Source: Rathayibacter sp. SW19
GTDB lineage: Bacteria > Actinomycetota > Actinomycetes > Actinomycetales > Microbacteriaceae
Length of the DNA: 64,000 bases
Direction of reading: 5' to 3'
NCBI RefSeq assembly: GCF_030866825.1
Contig: NZ_CP133020.1
Span: forward strand, 3,348,001-3,412,000
The notes under the pieces were generated by a model. It was not told the DNA's origin, ran no database searches, and saw only the letters and a list, made by a program, of their open reading frames with translations. The position numbers and the translations under genes were made by a program. This document shows positions 1-8,119 of this stretch, one piece after another (the first letter of the stretch is position 1; every line of letters begins with the position of its first letter).

Positions 1-700
1 CGATGAAGACGGTCACGGCCATAACGAGCTGCTCATCGCGGAGGCGTTGCGCAGCTACGGGTCGGACACCTCGCATGTGCTCGTCGCGACGAAGGGCGGA
101 CTGATTCACCGCGATGAGGGCAAGTGGGCCAACGACGGCCGACCGGAGTACATCATCCGGGCCGCGAAGGAGTCTGCCCAGCGCCTGGGTGTCGACACGA
201 TCGGGCTGTATCAGTTTCACCAACCGGACCCCGCTGTGCCGTTCGCAGAGTCCGTGGGTGCGCTCCGCGCCCTCTACGAGGCGGGCATCGTGCGCTATGT
301 CGGCGTCTCCAACGTGACCGTCGCGCAAATCCGTGAGGCTCACCGTATTCTCGCTCACGCGTTCGTGTCAGTGCAGAATCGGTTCTCCCCCGCCTGGCGG
401 CACAGCGCACCGGAACTCGAGGCGTGCATCGAGTTGGACCTGGCGTTTCTGCCGTGGAGCCCGCTCGGCGGCATCGGGGCCGCAGGCAAGGTCGGCAAGC
501 ACAACGCTGCATTCGGCGAGATCGCGTTGGAGTTGGGCGTCAGCCCACAGCAGGTTGCGCTCGCCTGGGAGCTGCATCTCTCGCACCTGGTCATCCCGAT
601 CCCGGGGGCAAGCAGACCGCAGAGCATCCGTGATTCCGCGCTGGCCGCCGACCTGGACCTGAGTCCGGAGACGATGTCGTACCTGAGCGCATCGACGTAG
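1..700 (+). CDS. Aldo/keto reductase, 5'-truncated by window edge
   Basis: This is the C-terminal part of an aldo/keto reductase, an NAD(P)H-dependent oxidoreductase with a TIM-barrel fold. The reading frame is open from base 2, so the true start lies outside the window. Visible family features are VATKGG (catalytic lysine strand), a QFH segment where the active-site histidine usually sits, VGVSN, and the C-terminal cofactor-binding stretch IPIPGASRPQSI. About 232 codons are present of an expected 280-330. The substrate cannot be told. A tandem 31-bp repeat follows its stop codon. Confidence 0.9.
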   Translation, partial: DEDGHGHNELLIAEALRSYGSDTSHVLVATKGGLIHRDEGKWANDGRPEYIIRAAKESAQRLGVDTIGLYQFHQPDPAVPFAESVGALRALYEAGIVRYVGVSNVTVAQIREAHRILAHAFVSVQNRFSPAWRHSAPELEACIELDLAFLPWSPLGGIGAAGKVGKHNAAFGEIALELGVSPQQVALAWELHLSHLVIPIPGASRPQSIRDSALAADLDLSPETMSYLSAST

Positions 701-708
701 GTCGCGCG

Positions 709-770
709 CCACTGTCGTTCCCTGAGCGGAGCCGAAGGGCCACTGCCGTTCCCTGAGCGGAGCCGAAGGG
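709..770. repeat. 31-bp tandem duplication containing CCTGAGCGGAGCCGAAGGG
   Basis: Two adjacent 31-bp units (709-739 and 740-770) differ at one base. Their core, CCTGAGCGGAGCCGAAGGG, is related to the CCTGAGCTTGCCGAAGGG repeat at about 43955 and to the GCAAGCTCAGGGAACG units in two coding regions further on. An inverted copy of the core lies at about 811-828, over the rsmI stop codon. The unit length is not a multiple of three and the array is intergenic. Confidence 0.85.
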
Positions 771-823
771 CCGCTGTGTACCGCGTGCTCGTGTGGCAGT
801 GCAGGCTCGCGCTTCGGCTCCGC

Positions 824-1693
824 TCAGCGACCGGTGAGGCTGGCGCTTCCGCGACCGGTGTCTTTCGGCTGCCGGGTGGCACGTGCCTTCAGCGCAGCCT
901 CGTAGAGGTCGCGTTTCGAGAGGCCGGTGGCCTCGGCGACGGATGCAACGGAATCCTTCAGCCGCTCCCCCGCGGCCGTGAGCAGCAGCACCTCGCTCAC
1001 ACCCTCAGCGAGATCGACCGTTCGTACCGGTGCACCGTCGACGACAAGGCAGATCTCACCGCGCACGCCCTCGGCCGCCCATCCGGCCAATTCGGCCGCA
1101 GTGCCGCGACGCACCTCCTCGTGCAGTTTGGTCAGTTCACGGCAGACGACGACGCGACGATCGGCGCCGAACGCGTCGGCGAGATCGACCAACGACGCGG
1201 CCAATCGGTTCGGCGACTCGAAGAAGACCATCGTGCGACGCTCGCCGGAAAGGGCGCGCAGGGTGGACATCCGCTCGCCTTGCTTGCGGGGGAGAAAGCC
1301 CTCGAAGCTGAAACGGTCGGTCGGCAGGCCCGAGACGGCGAGCGCTGCGAGCACAGCCGACGGACCGGGCAAAACCGTCACGGTCACCCCTGCGGCAGCA
1401 GCCGCCTCGACCAAGTGGAAGCCGGGGTCGGAGACGGTCGGCATGCCGGCGTCACTGAGCACCAAGACGTCATCGTCCCGCGCGAGCTCAACCAGTTCGG
1501 CCGCCTTATCGCGTTCATTGTGGTCGTGCATGCTGATCAGCCGCGGCCGCGCGTCGATGTGCAGCCCGGCGAGCAACCGCTGTGTCACGCGCGTGTCTTC
1601 GGATGCCACGATCGGCACGGTGCTCAGTGCCTGCACGAGGCGAGCGGATGCATCCCCGAGGTTGCCGATCGGGGTTGCGGCCAGGATGATCAT
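824..1693 (-). CDS. rsmI: 16S rRNA (cytidine(1402)-2'-O)-methyltransferase
   Basis: RsmI transfers a methyl group from SAM to the 2'-OH of C1402 in the decoding centre of 16S rRNA. The 289-aa protein shows the family landmarks: ATPIGNLGD at the N-terminus, SEDTR, SDAGMPTVSDPG, GPSAVLAALAVSGLP and FEGFLP. An upstream in-frame start would add 20 residues, but the family begins at MIILAATPIGN, so the ATG at 1693 is chosen. In actinobacteria rsmI usually lies divergent from the protein mannosyltransferase gene; here that gene is at 3420, with three small genes between. The stop codon lies inside an inverted copy of the 709-770 repeat core. Confidence 0.96.
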   Translation of the reverse strand: MIILAATPIGNLGDASARLVQALSTVPIVASEDTRVTQRLLAGLHIDARPRLISMHDHNERDKAAELVELARDDDVLVLSDAGMPTVSDPGFHLVEAAAAAGVTVTVLPGPSAVLAALAVSGLPTDRFSFEGFLPRKQGERMSTLRALSGERRTMVFFESPNRLAASLVDLADAFGADRRVVVCRELTKLHEEVRRGTAAELAGWAAEGVRGEICLVVDGAPVRTVDLAEGVSEVLLLTAAGERLKDSVASVAEATGLSKRDLYEAALKARATRQPKDTGRGSASLTGR

Positions 1694-1783
1694 GGCTCCA
1701 GTCTGCCCCGTCGCGCGCCTGTGCGCCGCTCGCGTCTGCGCCGCACGCCCCACCGGCCCCGCCGGCCTGCGCTGGAGCGGTGC

Positions 1784-2032
1784 TTACACCTCGACGGAGA
1801 GTTCGTACACCTGCTCGGTCGGGTGACCGGCTTTCTCGTGCACGCGCATGACCGCGTCCTTCGATGGCCCGGTCGAAAGGCAGAAGACTTTGCCCGATTC
1901 GGGGTCCAGCCAGGCCCGCTCGAAGTGCACGCCCTCCTCACCTTCCACCGCAAGGTCCGCGGCATGGGCTTCAGCCAACTGATCCTCCGTGACTCCGACG
2001 AATCCGTCGTGCACGTCCATGAATTGTGCCAT
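1784..2032 (-). CDS. SCO4226-like nickel-binding / DUF4242 protein
   Basis: This 82-aa protein resembles the DUF4242 family, a ferredoxin-like fold; the Streptomyces member SCO4226 binds nickel. Supporting segments are the N-terminal MDVHDGF, a central AWLDPESGKVFCLSTGPS and the C-terminal histidine region HEKAGHPTEQVYEL. The ATG at 2032 (MAQFMDVH) fits the family start better than the upstream codon that adds nine basic residues. It stands alone, 91 bp upstream of rsmI on the same strand. Metal binding is inferred from family membership only. Confidence 0.8.
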   Translation of the reverse strand: MAQFMDVHDGFVGVTEDQLAEAHAADLAVEGEEGVHFERAWLDPESGKVFCLSTGPSKDAVMRVHEKAGHPTEQVYELSVEV

Positions 2033-2174
2033 CGCGGCACCTCTCTTCTTCACACGCACGCGACGCGTGCGTCACCCAAGGACGGTCGAGAACCTCGACG
2101 TGGTGCGATTCTCCTCCTGGTATGCGCCGGCCGAAAGAGTCGCTTTATCGTCGTCGGTCGCCCAGACTGATTGC

Positions 2175-2384
2175 ATGGATGAGAAAGTCACAGGGCCCGC
2201 GTCGTACTTCCCATCGGTCGTTCAGAAATACGGGCAACCGATCGAGCACTGGATGCAGGAACTTGAAAAGGTGAGCAACCTCAAGCACATGGAGATGGTC
2301 GCCTATCTCAAGAAAGAGTTCAACATCGGCCACGGTCACGCGAATGCTTTGGTTGGCTGGTTCCGTCAGCACCAGGACGCCTGA
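2175..2384 (+). CDS. DUF4287 domain protein
   Basis: The 69-aa product matches the compact DUF4287 family by its pattern PASYFPSVVQKYGQPIEHW, a central charged helix, and the end motif FNIGHGHANALVGWFRQH. Such proteins are small, helical and cytoplasmic, and are sometimes fused to DUF5655. No biochemical function is established. The ATG at 2175 (MDEKVTG) gives the usual family length; the frame stays open upstream but that part reads as low-complexity antisense sequence. It is flanked by the divergent DUF4242 gene and a co-directional flavin oxidoreductase gene. Confidence 0.85.
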   Translation: MDEKVTGPASYFPSVVQKYGQPIEHWMQELEKVSNLKHMEMVAYLKKEFNIGHGHANALVGWFRQHQDA

Positions 2385-2447
2385 TCGCGAGATCGGCTGT
2401 CAGCGAACGTGTGAGCGATGGCGGCCCCGGTGCATCACAGTGAGCGT

Positions 2448-3386
2448 ATGGCAGCAATCACAATCGGAGTGCAGGCTGAGCCGCATGACCTCGACTCGTG
2501 GCTGGCGCTCGCGCGTCGGCTCGAGCGTGCGAACTTCCATTCGCTCGTGGTGAGCGACCATCCGGGCAACGGCGCGTCTCCGTGGCCCGCACTCGGCGCC
2601 GCCGCCGCGGTAACCGAAACGCTGAACCTGGGCACTTACGTGCTGCAGGCCGGCGTCAGAGACCCCGTTCAGGCGGCTGCGGATGCAGCGACTCTCGACA
2701 TTCTCGCGCCCGGACGGGTGCTGTTCGGGCTCGGCGCCGGGCACACTTATCGGGAGTGGGAGGTGACGGGGCGGCAGCGGCCATCGCCGACCGATCGAGC
2801 GGCTCGTTTGGTTTACTACGTCGACGCCGTTGCGCGTTTGCTTTCCGGGGAGTCTGTCACCGTCGAGTCTCGTCACCTGCGATTGGTCAATGCACGGCTC
2901 GAGGGCCTTCCGGTCGGTGCTGACCGCGTCAAACTCGTAGTCGGCGGCGGCCATCGCGAGATCCTGCGCGTGGCGGCGGAGCGTGCTGATGTCGTCGCGC
3001 TCAGCGGGCTCGGGCGCACGAAGCCGGATGGTCACCGTCACGAGGTCCGCTGGGGGCCCGCTGACCTGCGCGGGCAGCTCGAGGTGATTCGCGAGGCGAG
3101 CGAGCGGCGTGGCACCGCACCTGAGATCGAGGCGCTCATCCAAATGGTGACAGAGACCGATAGTAGGTCTAACGCCCTCGCAGAGTTGGGTAAGGACCTG
3201 ACGGATGCCGCCGCGAGCGACCTCGCGTCGACTCCATTCCTGCTCGTGGGCACCGTTCATGAAATGGCCGCCCAGCTGACGCGCCAGGCCGAGCAATTCG
3301 GAATCACCCGCTACGTTGTGCGGGAGCCCGCCGTTTCGATCATGGAGCGCGTTCTGCCGCTGCTCGGTATCGAAGCTCGTTCATAG
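2448..3386 (+). CDS. LLM-class flavin-dependent oxidoreductase
   Basis: A 312-aa luciferase-like monooxygenase family protein. These enzymes use reduced FMN or F420 for oxidation or reduction of diverse substrates. Seen in the sequence: the N-terminal strand ITIGVQAEP, SLVVSDHPG, the region LNLGTYVLQAGVRDPVQAAADAATLD, FGLGAGHTYREWE and KLVVGGGHREILRVAAERADVV, which together fit the (beta/alpha)8 LLM fold. The layout resembles F420-using members, but the cofactor cannot be settled from sequence. ATG 2448 is preferred because the earlier start adds ten residues not typical of the family. Confidence 0.88.
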   Translation: MAAITIGVQAEPHDLDSWLALARRLERANFHSLVVSDHPGNGASPWPALGAAAAVTETLNLGTYVLQAGVRDPVQAAADAATLDILAPGRVLFGLGAGHTYREWEVTGRQRPSPTDRAARLVYYVDAVARLLSGESVTVESRHLRLVNARLEGLPVGADRVKLVVGGGHREILRVAAERADVVALSGLGRTKPDGHRHEVRWGPADLRGQLEVIREASERRGTAPEIEALIQMVTETDSRSNALAELGKDLTDAAASDLASTPFLLVGTVHEMAAQLTRQAEQFGITRYVVREPAVSIMERVLPLLGIEARS

Positions 3387-3419
3387 GGTTGGGACGCATC
3401 CACCCCCTAACATGGGCAG

Positions 3420-5051
3420 GTGACCGATCGACCCGCTGCGCACGCATCAGGCGCCCGCGCGGTCCAGGAACCGAGCGATGACGACGAGCCGACCGGCAGT
3501 CGACTCGACGATTGGTGGCTACGGCTGGTCAGCACGCCCACCCGACGCCGGCTGTGGTACTGGGGCGGGCCGTTGGTGGTCGCGATACTCGCCGCGATCC
3601 TGCGGCTCTGGGACCTCGGCAACCCGCATTCACTCGTGTTCGATGAGACCTTCTATGTAAAGGACTCCTGGACGATCATGCACCTCGGCTACGAGGGCTC
3701 CTGGCCGACCGGCGCCGACAAGCATTTCAACGCCGGCGACGTCAACATCTTCACGAGCGACCCGGAGTTCGTCGCCCATCCTCCGCTCGGCAAATGGATC
3801 ATCTCACTGGGTCTGGCCGTGTTCGGCGCCCAGAACAGCTTCGGCTGGCGAGTCAGCACCGCGGTGGTCGGCATCCTCGCCGTTGTCGTTGTGATGCTTC
3901 TGACGCGCAAAATGTTCCGCTCGACGCTGATCGCCGTGATCGCCGGCTTTCTGATGGCGATCGACGGCAACGCCATCGTGATGAGCCGCGTTGCCATCCT
4001 CGACAACTCGGTCATGTTCGTGGCGCTGCTCGGCTTCGGTTGCATCCTTCTCGATCGCGACTGGCAGGAGAAGCGGTTGGCCGCGTGGATGGCGCGAGCA
4101 CGCGCATCCGGAATCGAGCCGAGCTGGGGGCCGACGCTGTGGTGGCGGCCGTGGCTGATCGGCGCAGGCATCCTGTTCGGCCTGGATGCGGGCGTCAAAT
4201 GGTCCGGCTTCTACTTTCTCGCGTTCTTCGCCGTCTACATCGTCCTAACGGATGCGCTGAATCGCCGCCGCGTCGGCCTGCCGTTCTGGATCAGCGCGAG
4301 CGTTCTCAAGCAGGCGCCCGCGACGTTCGTGCTGATGGTTCCGATCGCGCTGGCCAGTTATATCGCCACCTGGTCGGGCTGGCTGCTGACGAGCGGCGGC
4401 TACTATCGCAATTTCGTGCAGACGACCGGCAACGCGTGGACCGGCGCACTCAGCTGGATGCCGCACTGGGTGCAGAACCTGTGGCAGTACCAGACAGCGA
4501 TGTACAACTACAGCATCAACCTGCACGTCTCGCATCCGTACCAGTCGAACCCGCTGACCTGGTTGTTCATGACCCGGCCGACGAGCATGTACTACCAAGG
4601 ATCCAGCATCGGCCAGAACGGGTGCACCTCCAGTGCCTGCTCGTCGGCGATCACCGATCTGGCGAACCCGTTGATCTGGTGGGCAGCCGCTGCAGCTGTG
4701 TTCTATCTGGTGTATCGGCTGATCCGCTACCGCGAGTGGCGGGTCGGCCTGATCCTGACCGGCTTGGCCGCCGGCTACCTGCCGTGGATGCTGTACATCA
4801 ACCGAACGATCTTCACGTTCTATTCGATCGCATTCGAGCCGTACACGATCATGGCGCTCGCCCTCGTGATCGGGCTGATCCTCGGCAAACGCAGCGATCC
4901 ACGGTGGCGAAGAGTGCGCGGCATCGCCGTTGTGGCGGTGTTCCTCGGCGTCGCCACGCTGGTGAGCGTGTTCTTCTATCCGATCTGGAGCGGCCAGCAG
5001 ATTCCGTTCTGGTTTTGGCAGATCCACATGTGGCTGCCGAGCTGGGTCTGA
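3420..5051 (+). CDS. Polyprenol-phosphate-mannose protein mannosyltransferase (PMT family)
   Basis: A polytopic membrane O-mannosyltransferase of 543 aa that moves mannose from polyprenyl-phosphate mannose to Ser/Thr of secreted proteins. The first extracytoplasmic loop carries the acidic FDETFYVKDSW motif needed for catalysis in PMT enzymes, followed by HPPLGKWII. About eleven hydrophobic segments follow, with the C-terminal aromatic run FWFWQIHMWLPSW typical of actinobacterial members. It starts with GTG at 3420 (MTDRPAAH), giving a cytoplasmic N-terminal tail of about 50 residues. Its usual partner in export-linked glycosylation is the Sec translocon. Confidence 0.93.
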   Translation: MTDRPAAHASGARAVQEPSDDDEPTGSRLDDWWLRLVSTPTRRRLWYWGGPLVVAILAAILRLWDLGNPHSLVFDETFYVKDSWTIMHLGYEGSWPTGADKHFNAGDVNIFTSDPEFVAHPPLGKWIISLGLAVFGAQNSFGWRVSTAVVGILAVVVVMLLTRKMFRSTLIAVIAGFLMAIDGNAIVMSRVAILDNSVMFVALLGFGCILLDRDWQEKRLAAWMARARASGIEPSWGPTLWWRPWLIGAGILFGLDAGVKWSGFYFLAFFAVYIVLTDALNRRRVGLPFWISASVLKQAPATFVLMVPIALASYIATWSGWLLTSGGYYRNFVQTTGNAWTGALSWMPHWVQNLWQYQTAMYNYSINLHVSHPYQSNPLTWLFMTRPTSMYYQGSSIGQNGCTSSACSSAITDLANPLIWWAAAAAVFYLVYRLIRYREWRVGLILTGLAAGYLPWMLYINRTIFTFYSIAFEPYTIMALALVIGLILGKRSDPRWRRVRGIAVVAVFLGVATLVSVFFYPIWSGQQIPFWFWQIHMWLPSWV

Positions 5052-5104
5052 ACGAGTAGACGAAATTCGCATGCTTTGTCGCCGCTCCGTGCTACTCCTG
5101 AGGT

Positions 5105-6679
5105 ATGAGCAGTCAACATGAGGACCGAACGCCACTGCAGGGCAGCGAGCGGATGCCGGCGCCGCACACCGTTTCGATCGAACCGCCCGTCGGTGCAGGC
5201 GACGTCGAGATCACACTGATCCTACGTCGGAAGGCGCCGGTGCCGGAGGCCTTGCTTGCCGAAAACTCCTTCGGTGAGCGGATGACCCCTGCGGAGTTCG
5301 CGGAACGCTACGGCGCCGATCCAGCGGATGCCGTGACAGTGGAGGATGCCGTTCGAGCCATCGGTGCGCGCGTCGTGTCGACCGATCTCGCATCGCGGCA
5401 CCTGCGCATTGCGGGTCCGGCCGATGTGCTCGCGGACGCATTCGGCACCTCACTCTCGTGGGTGTCCAGCCCCGACCACAGAGGCGCCGCGATTGCGCAC
5501 CGCGAGCGCACAGGGCCGTTGCATGTGCCAGCCGCGATGGCTGGTCGAGTAACGGCGGTTTTGGGCCTCGACGACCGCCCGCAAGCACGCGCGAACTTTC
5601 GAATCGCGTCCGCCGCAACGGTCCTGACCAGTTACACGCCGCCTCAACTCGGCGAGATCTACGCGTTTCCGGCAGCCACGGACGGAGCCGGCCACACGGT
5701 GGCGATCATCGAGCTGGGCGGCGGGTTCGCGGCATCCGACCTCGACGTGTACTTCGCCGGGCTGGGCATCGCGACCCCATCGGTCACGGCGGTGGGCGTT
5801 GACGGCGCGGTCAACGTGCCGGGCGGTGACCCGAACGGGGCGGACGGCGAGGTGCTGCTCGACATCGAGGTCGTCGGGGCGCTCGCCCCTGCCGCGAAGA
5901 TCGTGGTCTACTTCGCGCCGAACACTGACGCGGGCTTCGTGGATGCCGTCGCAACGGCCGCGCACGCGACCCCGACACCGACCGCGATCAGCATCAGCTG
6001 GGGCCAAAGCGAAGACAGCTGGACCGCGCAAGCCCGCAACGCACTCGACCAGGCGTTCGTCGACGCCGTCGCGCTCGGTGCGACGGTGACGGTCGCTGCG
6101 GGCGATGACGGCAGCACGGATCGCGTGGCTGGCGGCGGCGCACACGTGGACTTTCCCGCGTCGAGCCCGCACGCTGTGGCCTGCGGCGGCACGCGACTGC
6201 AGGCGAATGCGACGACTAGTGTCGTGACCAGCGAGACAGTCTGGAACAATGGGGTCGGGCGCGGCGCCACCGGCGGCGGTGTCAGCGACGTGTTCCCGCT
6301 TCCCACCTGGCAGGCGGATGCCGGCGTGCCAGCCGGAAGCACGGGCGGCGGTCGCGGAGTTCCCGACGTCTCAGCGAACGCTGACCCGCAGACCGGCTAT
6401 CAGGTGCGGGTCGACGGAACGGACCTCGTGATCGGCGGCACCAGCGCGGTGGCGCCGCTCTGGGCCGCGCTGATCACCCGCATCGCGCAAGCAACCGGGC
6501 GTCCGCCAGGGTTTGTGCAACCGGCGCTTTACGGCACCGTGCCGGCCGGCACCGTCGCGCCGGGGTTTCGCGACGTGACACAGGGCAATAACGGTGCATT
6601 CGCCGCAAGGCCCGGCTGGGATGCCTGCACCGGCCTCGGCGTGCCGGTCGGCACGGCGCTGCTGCCCGTGCTCAGCTGA
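5105..6679 (+). CDS. S53 family serine-carboxyl peptidase (kumamolisin-like)
   Basis: A 524-aa sedolisin with an N-terminal activation prodomain (about residues 20-165) and a subtilisin-fold catalytic domain. The Ser-Glu-Asp triad is visible as E249 and D253 in DGEVLLDIEV and S447 in GGTSAVAP, with the oxyanion Asp334 in AAGDDGSTD. The C-terminal GFRDVTQGNNG and GWDACTGLG form the family calcium site. Such enzymes are acid proteases that self-process. No signal peptide is seen, as in several kumamolisins, so the secretion route is unclear. The gene ends 8 bp inside the convergent gdx gene. Confidence 0.95.
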   Translation: MSSQHEDRTPLQGSERMPAPHTVSIEPPVGAGDVEITLILRRKAPVPEALLAENSFGERMTPAEFAERYGADPADAVTVEDAVRAIGARVVSTDLASRHLRIAGPADVLADAFGTSLSWVSSPDHRGAAIAHRERTGPLHVPAAMAGRVTAVLGLDDRPQARANFRIASAATVLTSYTPPQLGEIYAFPAATDGAGHTVAIIELGGGFAASDLDVYFAGLGIATPSVTAVGVDGAVNVPGGDPNGADGEVLLDIEVVGALAPAAKIVVYFAPNTDAGFVDAVATAAHATPTPTAISISWGQSEDSWTAQARNALDQAFVDAVALGATVTVAAGDDGSTDRVAGGGAHVDFPASSPHAVACGGTRLQANATTSVVTSETVWNNGVGRGATGGGVSDVFPLPTWQADAGVPAGSTGGGRGVPDVSANADPQTGYQVRVDGTDLVIGGTSAVAPLWAALITRIAQATGRPPGFVQPALYGTVPAGTVAPGFRDVTQGNNGAFAARPGWDACTGLGVPVGTALLPVLS

Positions 6680-6986
6680 CGAGCTTGAGGCCGATGACGC
6701 AGCCGACCAGTCCGAGGATCAGCAGAATCTTGACGACTGACAACGGCTCGCCGCCGAAAATCATCGCGTAAAGCACGGTCAACGACGCCCCGATGCCGAC
6801 CCAGACTGCGTAAGCGGTGCCCGTTGAAATCTCGCGCATGGCGATTGCAAGACCGCCCATGCTGACAATAAGGGCTGCACCGAAGACGACGGATGGCCAG
6901 AGCTTGGTGAAGCCCTCGGATTTGCCGAGTGCGGTCGCCCAGACCGCTTCGAGCACGCCGGAGGCAATGAGGATGATCCACGACAC
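6672..6986 (-). CDS. gdx: SMR-family guanidinium exporter (Gdx/SugE type)
   Basis: A 104-aa, four-helix small multidrug resistance protein working as a dimeric proton antiporter. It has the essential membrane Glu13 in ASGVLEAVWATAL and the SMR signature GTAYAVWVGIGA. SugE-type proteins were long annotated as quaternary-ammonium exporters; many are now known to export guanidinium (Gdx). That assignment is supported here by a guanidine-III riboswitch about 17 nt upstream of the start. Translation begins at a GTG (6986-6984) behind a GGGAG sequence. The gene overlaps the convergent peptidase gene by 8 bp. Confidence 0.93.
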   Translation of the reverse strand: MSWIILIASGVLEAVWATALGKSEGFTKLWPSVVFGAALIVSMGGLAIAMREISTGTAYAVWVGIGASLTVLYAMIFGGEPLSVVKILLILGLVGCVIGLKLVS

Positions 6987-7002
6987 GTTCAGTCACTCCC
7001 GT

Positions 7003-7043
7003 GGCCAGTCTTGTCGCGTTCCGGGTACTGATCCGTCGTCCGG
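7003..7043 (-). promoter_or_regulatory. Guanidine-III riboswitch (ykkC-III)
   Basis: Read on the minus strand from 7043 to 7003, this 41-nt stretch begins CCGGACGA, has the central GTACCCGG, and ends with GACAAGACTGGCC. These are the conserved blocks of guanidine-III aptamers, with matching spacing. The helix CCGG/CCGG (P1) and a pseudoknot helix pairing 5'-GGATCAGT with ACTGGCC (one bulge, one G-U) can both form. It sits directly upstream of the gdx ribosome binding site, so guanidine binding is expected to raise translation of the exporter. Confidence 0.88.
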
Positions 7044-7374
7044 GGCCGCCTCACGCGGCCTGCGGCCAGGCTACAAGGGGGCCCTGATCAGGACCTGTGC
7101 ACATGGATCTTTTTCTGCACTAAGCCAGGTCGAGCGTTCGTCGGTGAATGTTCATGGCGTTCACGTCAAATTCCAATTGGGTTGATCCTCTTGCCCGAAC
7201 CTGAAGCTCGATGTTTTTCATTGCAAGGTTGTTGATCCTGGCGTGAGCTGTCCCTTGGCATCGGTGTCGTCTGATCGGGCGTTTGTCAGACTGTCGTCAT
7301 CTCCGAAGGTCTCGATCTGCGTCACCCGACTTGTCCAAATCTTGCGGATCGGTCATCGCCAACGGCCGTCATGA
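7044..7374. other. Intergenic region between gdx and the recombinase
   Basis: I recognise no gene here. The part near 7044 is the gdx leader upstream of the riboswitch. At about 7091 begins the left copy of a 20-bp direct repeat, after which base composition becomes less GC-rich with several T-runs. This marks the left edge of the accessory segment. Confidence 0.5.
7091..7110 (+). repeat. Left copy of 20-bp direct repeat bounding the accessory segment
   Basis: GGACCTGTGCACATGGATCT occurs here and recurs at 10754-10773 as GGACCTGTGCGCATGGACCT, an 18/20 match in the same orientation. Between the copies lie two recombinase genes and a cargo operon. Such repeats could be attachment-site remnants or flanks of a past insertion; the central GTGCAC is palindromic, so part of the likeness could be coincidence. 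Confidence 0.5.
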
Positions 7375-7977
7375 TCAGTGAGATGAGGCCGGGGACACCG
7401 TGTCCGGCCCGCGTCGTTGGATGGTCCCGTAGACCGTTGTCCTGGATATGCCGAGCAGGTGCGCTATTTCAGCCTGATTGTGCTCGCCGGCGTCATGAAG
7501 CTCGAGAAGGTGTCGTTGTTGCAGTGCGGTGAGCTGAGGTTGTCCGCCGCGCAGGCGACCCTTTGCTTTGGCCAGGGCCAGGCCTTCGCGAGTGCGCATC
7601 CGCATCATGTCGCCCTCGAACTCGGCCGCCAACTCCAGTGTGTCGAAGAAGATCCGCCCGGTTCGGTCGGCCGGGTCGTAGAGCGTCCCACTCAGGCTGA
7701 GTGAGATCCGTTTGGCCGCGAGCGTGTTGCCGATGTCTGCCGCGTCGGATATCGAGCGGGCAAGCCGGTGAAGCTTGGTCACCACCAGGATGTCATCGGC
7801 CCGGCTTGCGGCCATCGCTTCCCGAAGCCCAGGACGAGGCCGGTTCGCATCGGTCAGACCACGATCGATGAAGAGACGGTTGGGCTCAACACCGAGGCCT
7901 AACAGAGCCTTTCGTTCCGCCGGGAGGTCGTGTTCGTCGGTGGCAACACGGGTGTAACCGATCTTGATTCCATCCAT
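7375..7977 (-). CDS. Resolvase/invertase-type serine recombinase, catalytic Ser replaced by Ala
   Basis: A 200-aa small serine recombinase: catalytic domain about 1-140, then a C-terminal helix-turn-helix (NQAEIAHLLGISRTTVYGTI). Family features include IGYTRVATDEHD, a DRGLTDANRPRPGL segment, VVTKLHRLARS and GRIFFDTLELAAEFEGDMMRMRT. In active members the first motif reads YxRVSTxxQ and its serine attacks DNA. Here the codon is GCC (Ala), one base from TCC. The rest of the fold, including arginines of the active site, is intact. It may still bind DNA but probably cannot cut it. Confidence 0.88.
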   Translation of the reverse strand: MDGIKIGYTRVATDEHDLPAERKALLGLGVEPNRLFIDRGLTDANRPRPGLREAMAASRADDILVVTKLHRLARSISDAADIGNTLAAKRISLSLSGTLYDPADRTGRIFFDTLELAAEFEGDMMRMRTREGLALAKAKGRLRGGQPQLTALQQRHLLELHDAGEHNQAEIAHLLGISRTTVYGTIQRRGPDTVSPASSH

Positions 7978-8119
7978 CCCGTCAGTGTTGCAGTTGGACC
8001 CCCGTCACCGGGCTTAATATCGTTCTGGTCATACGTGCATCTGCCGCCAGAGACTGCCGGCTCCTCCGGTCTAGCCGATCACGCCGCGATCAGCGTCCGT
8101 CTAACGAGACGCTTTGACC

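Noticed and set aside
776..2170. 464-codon plus-strand frame opposite rsmI and the DUF4242 gene
   Set aside because: It is antisense to two well-supported genes, has arginine/glycine-rich composition typical of GC-driven shadow frames and matches no family.
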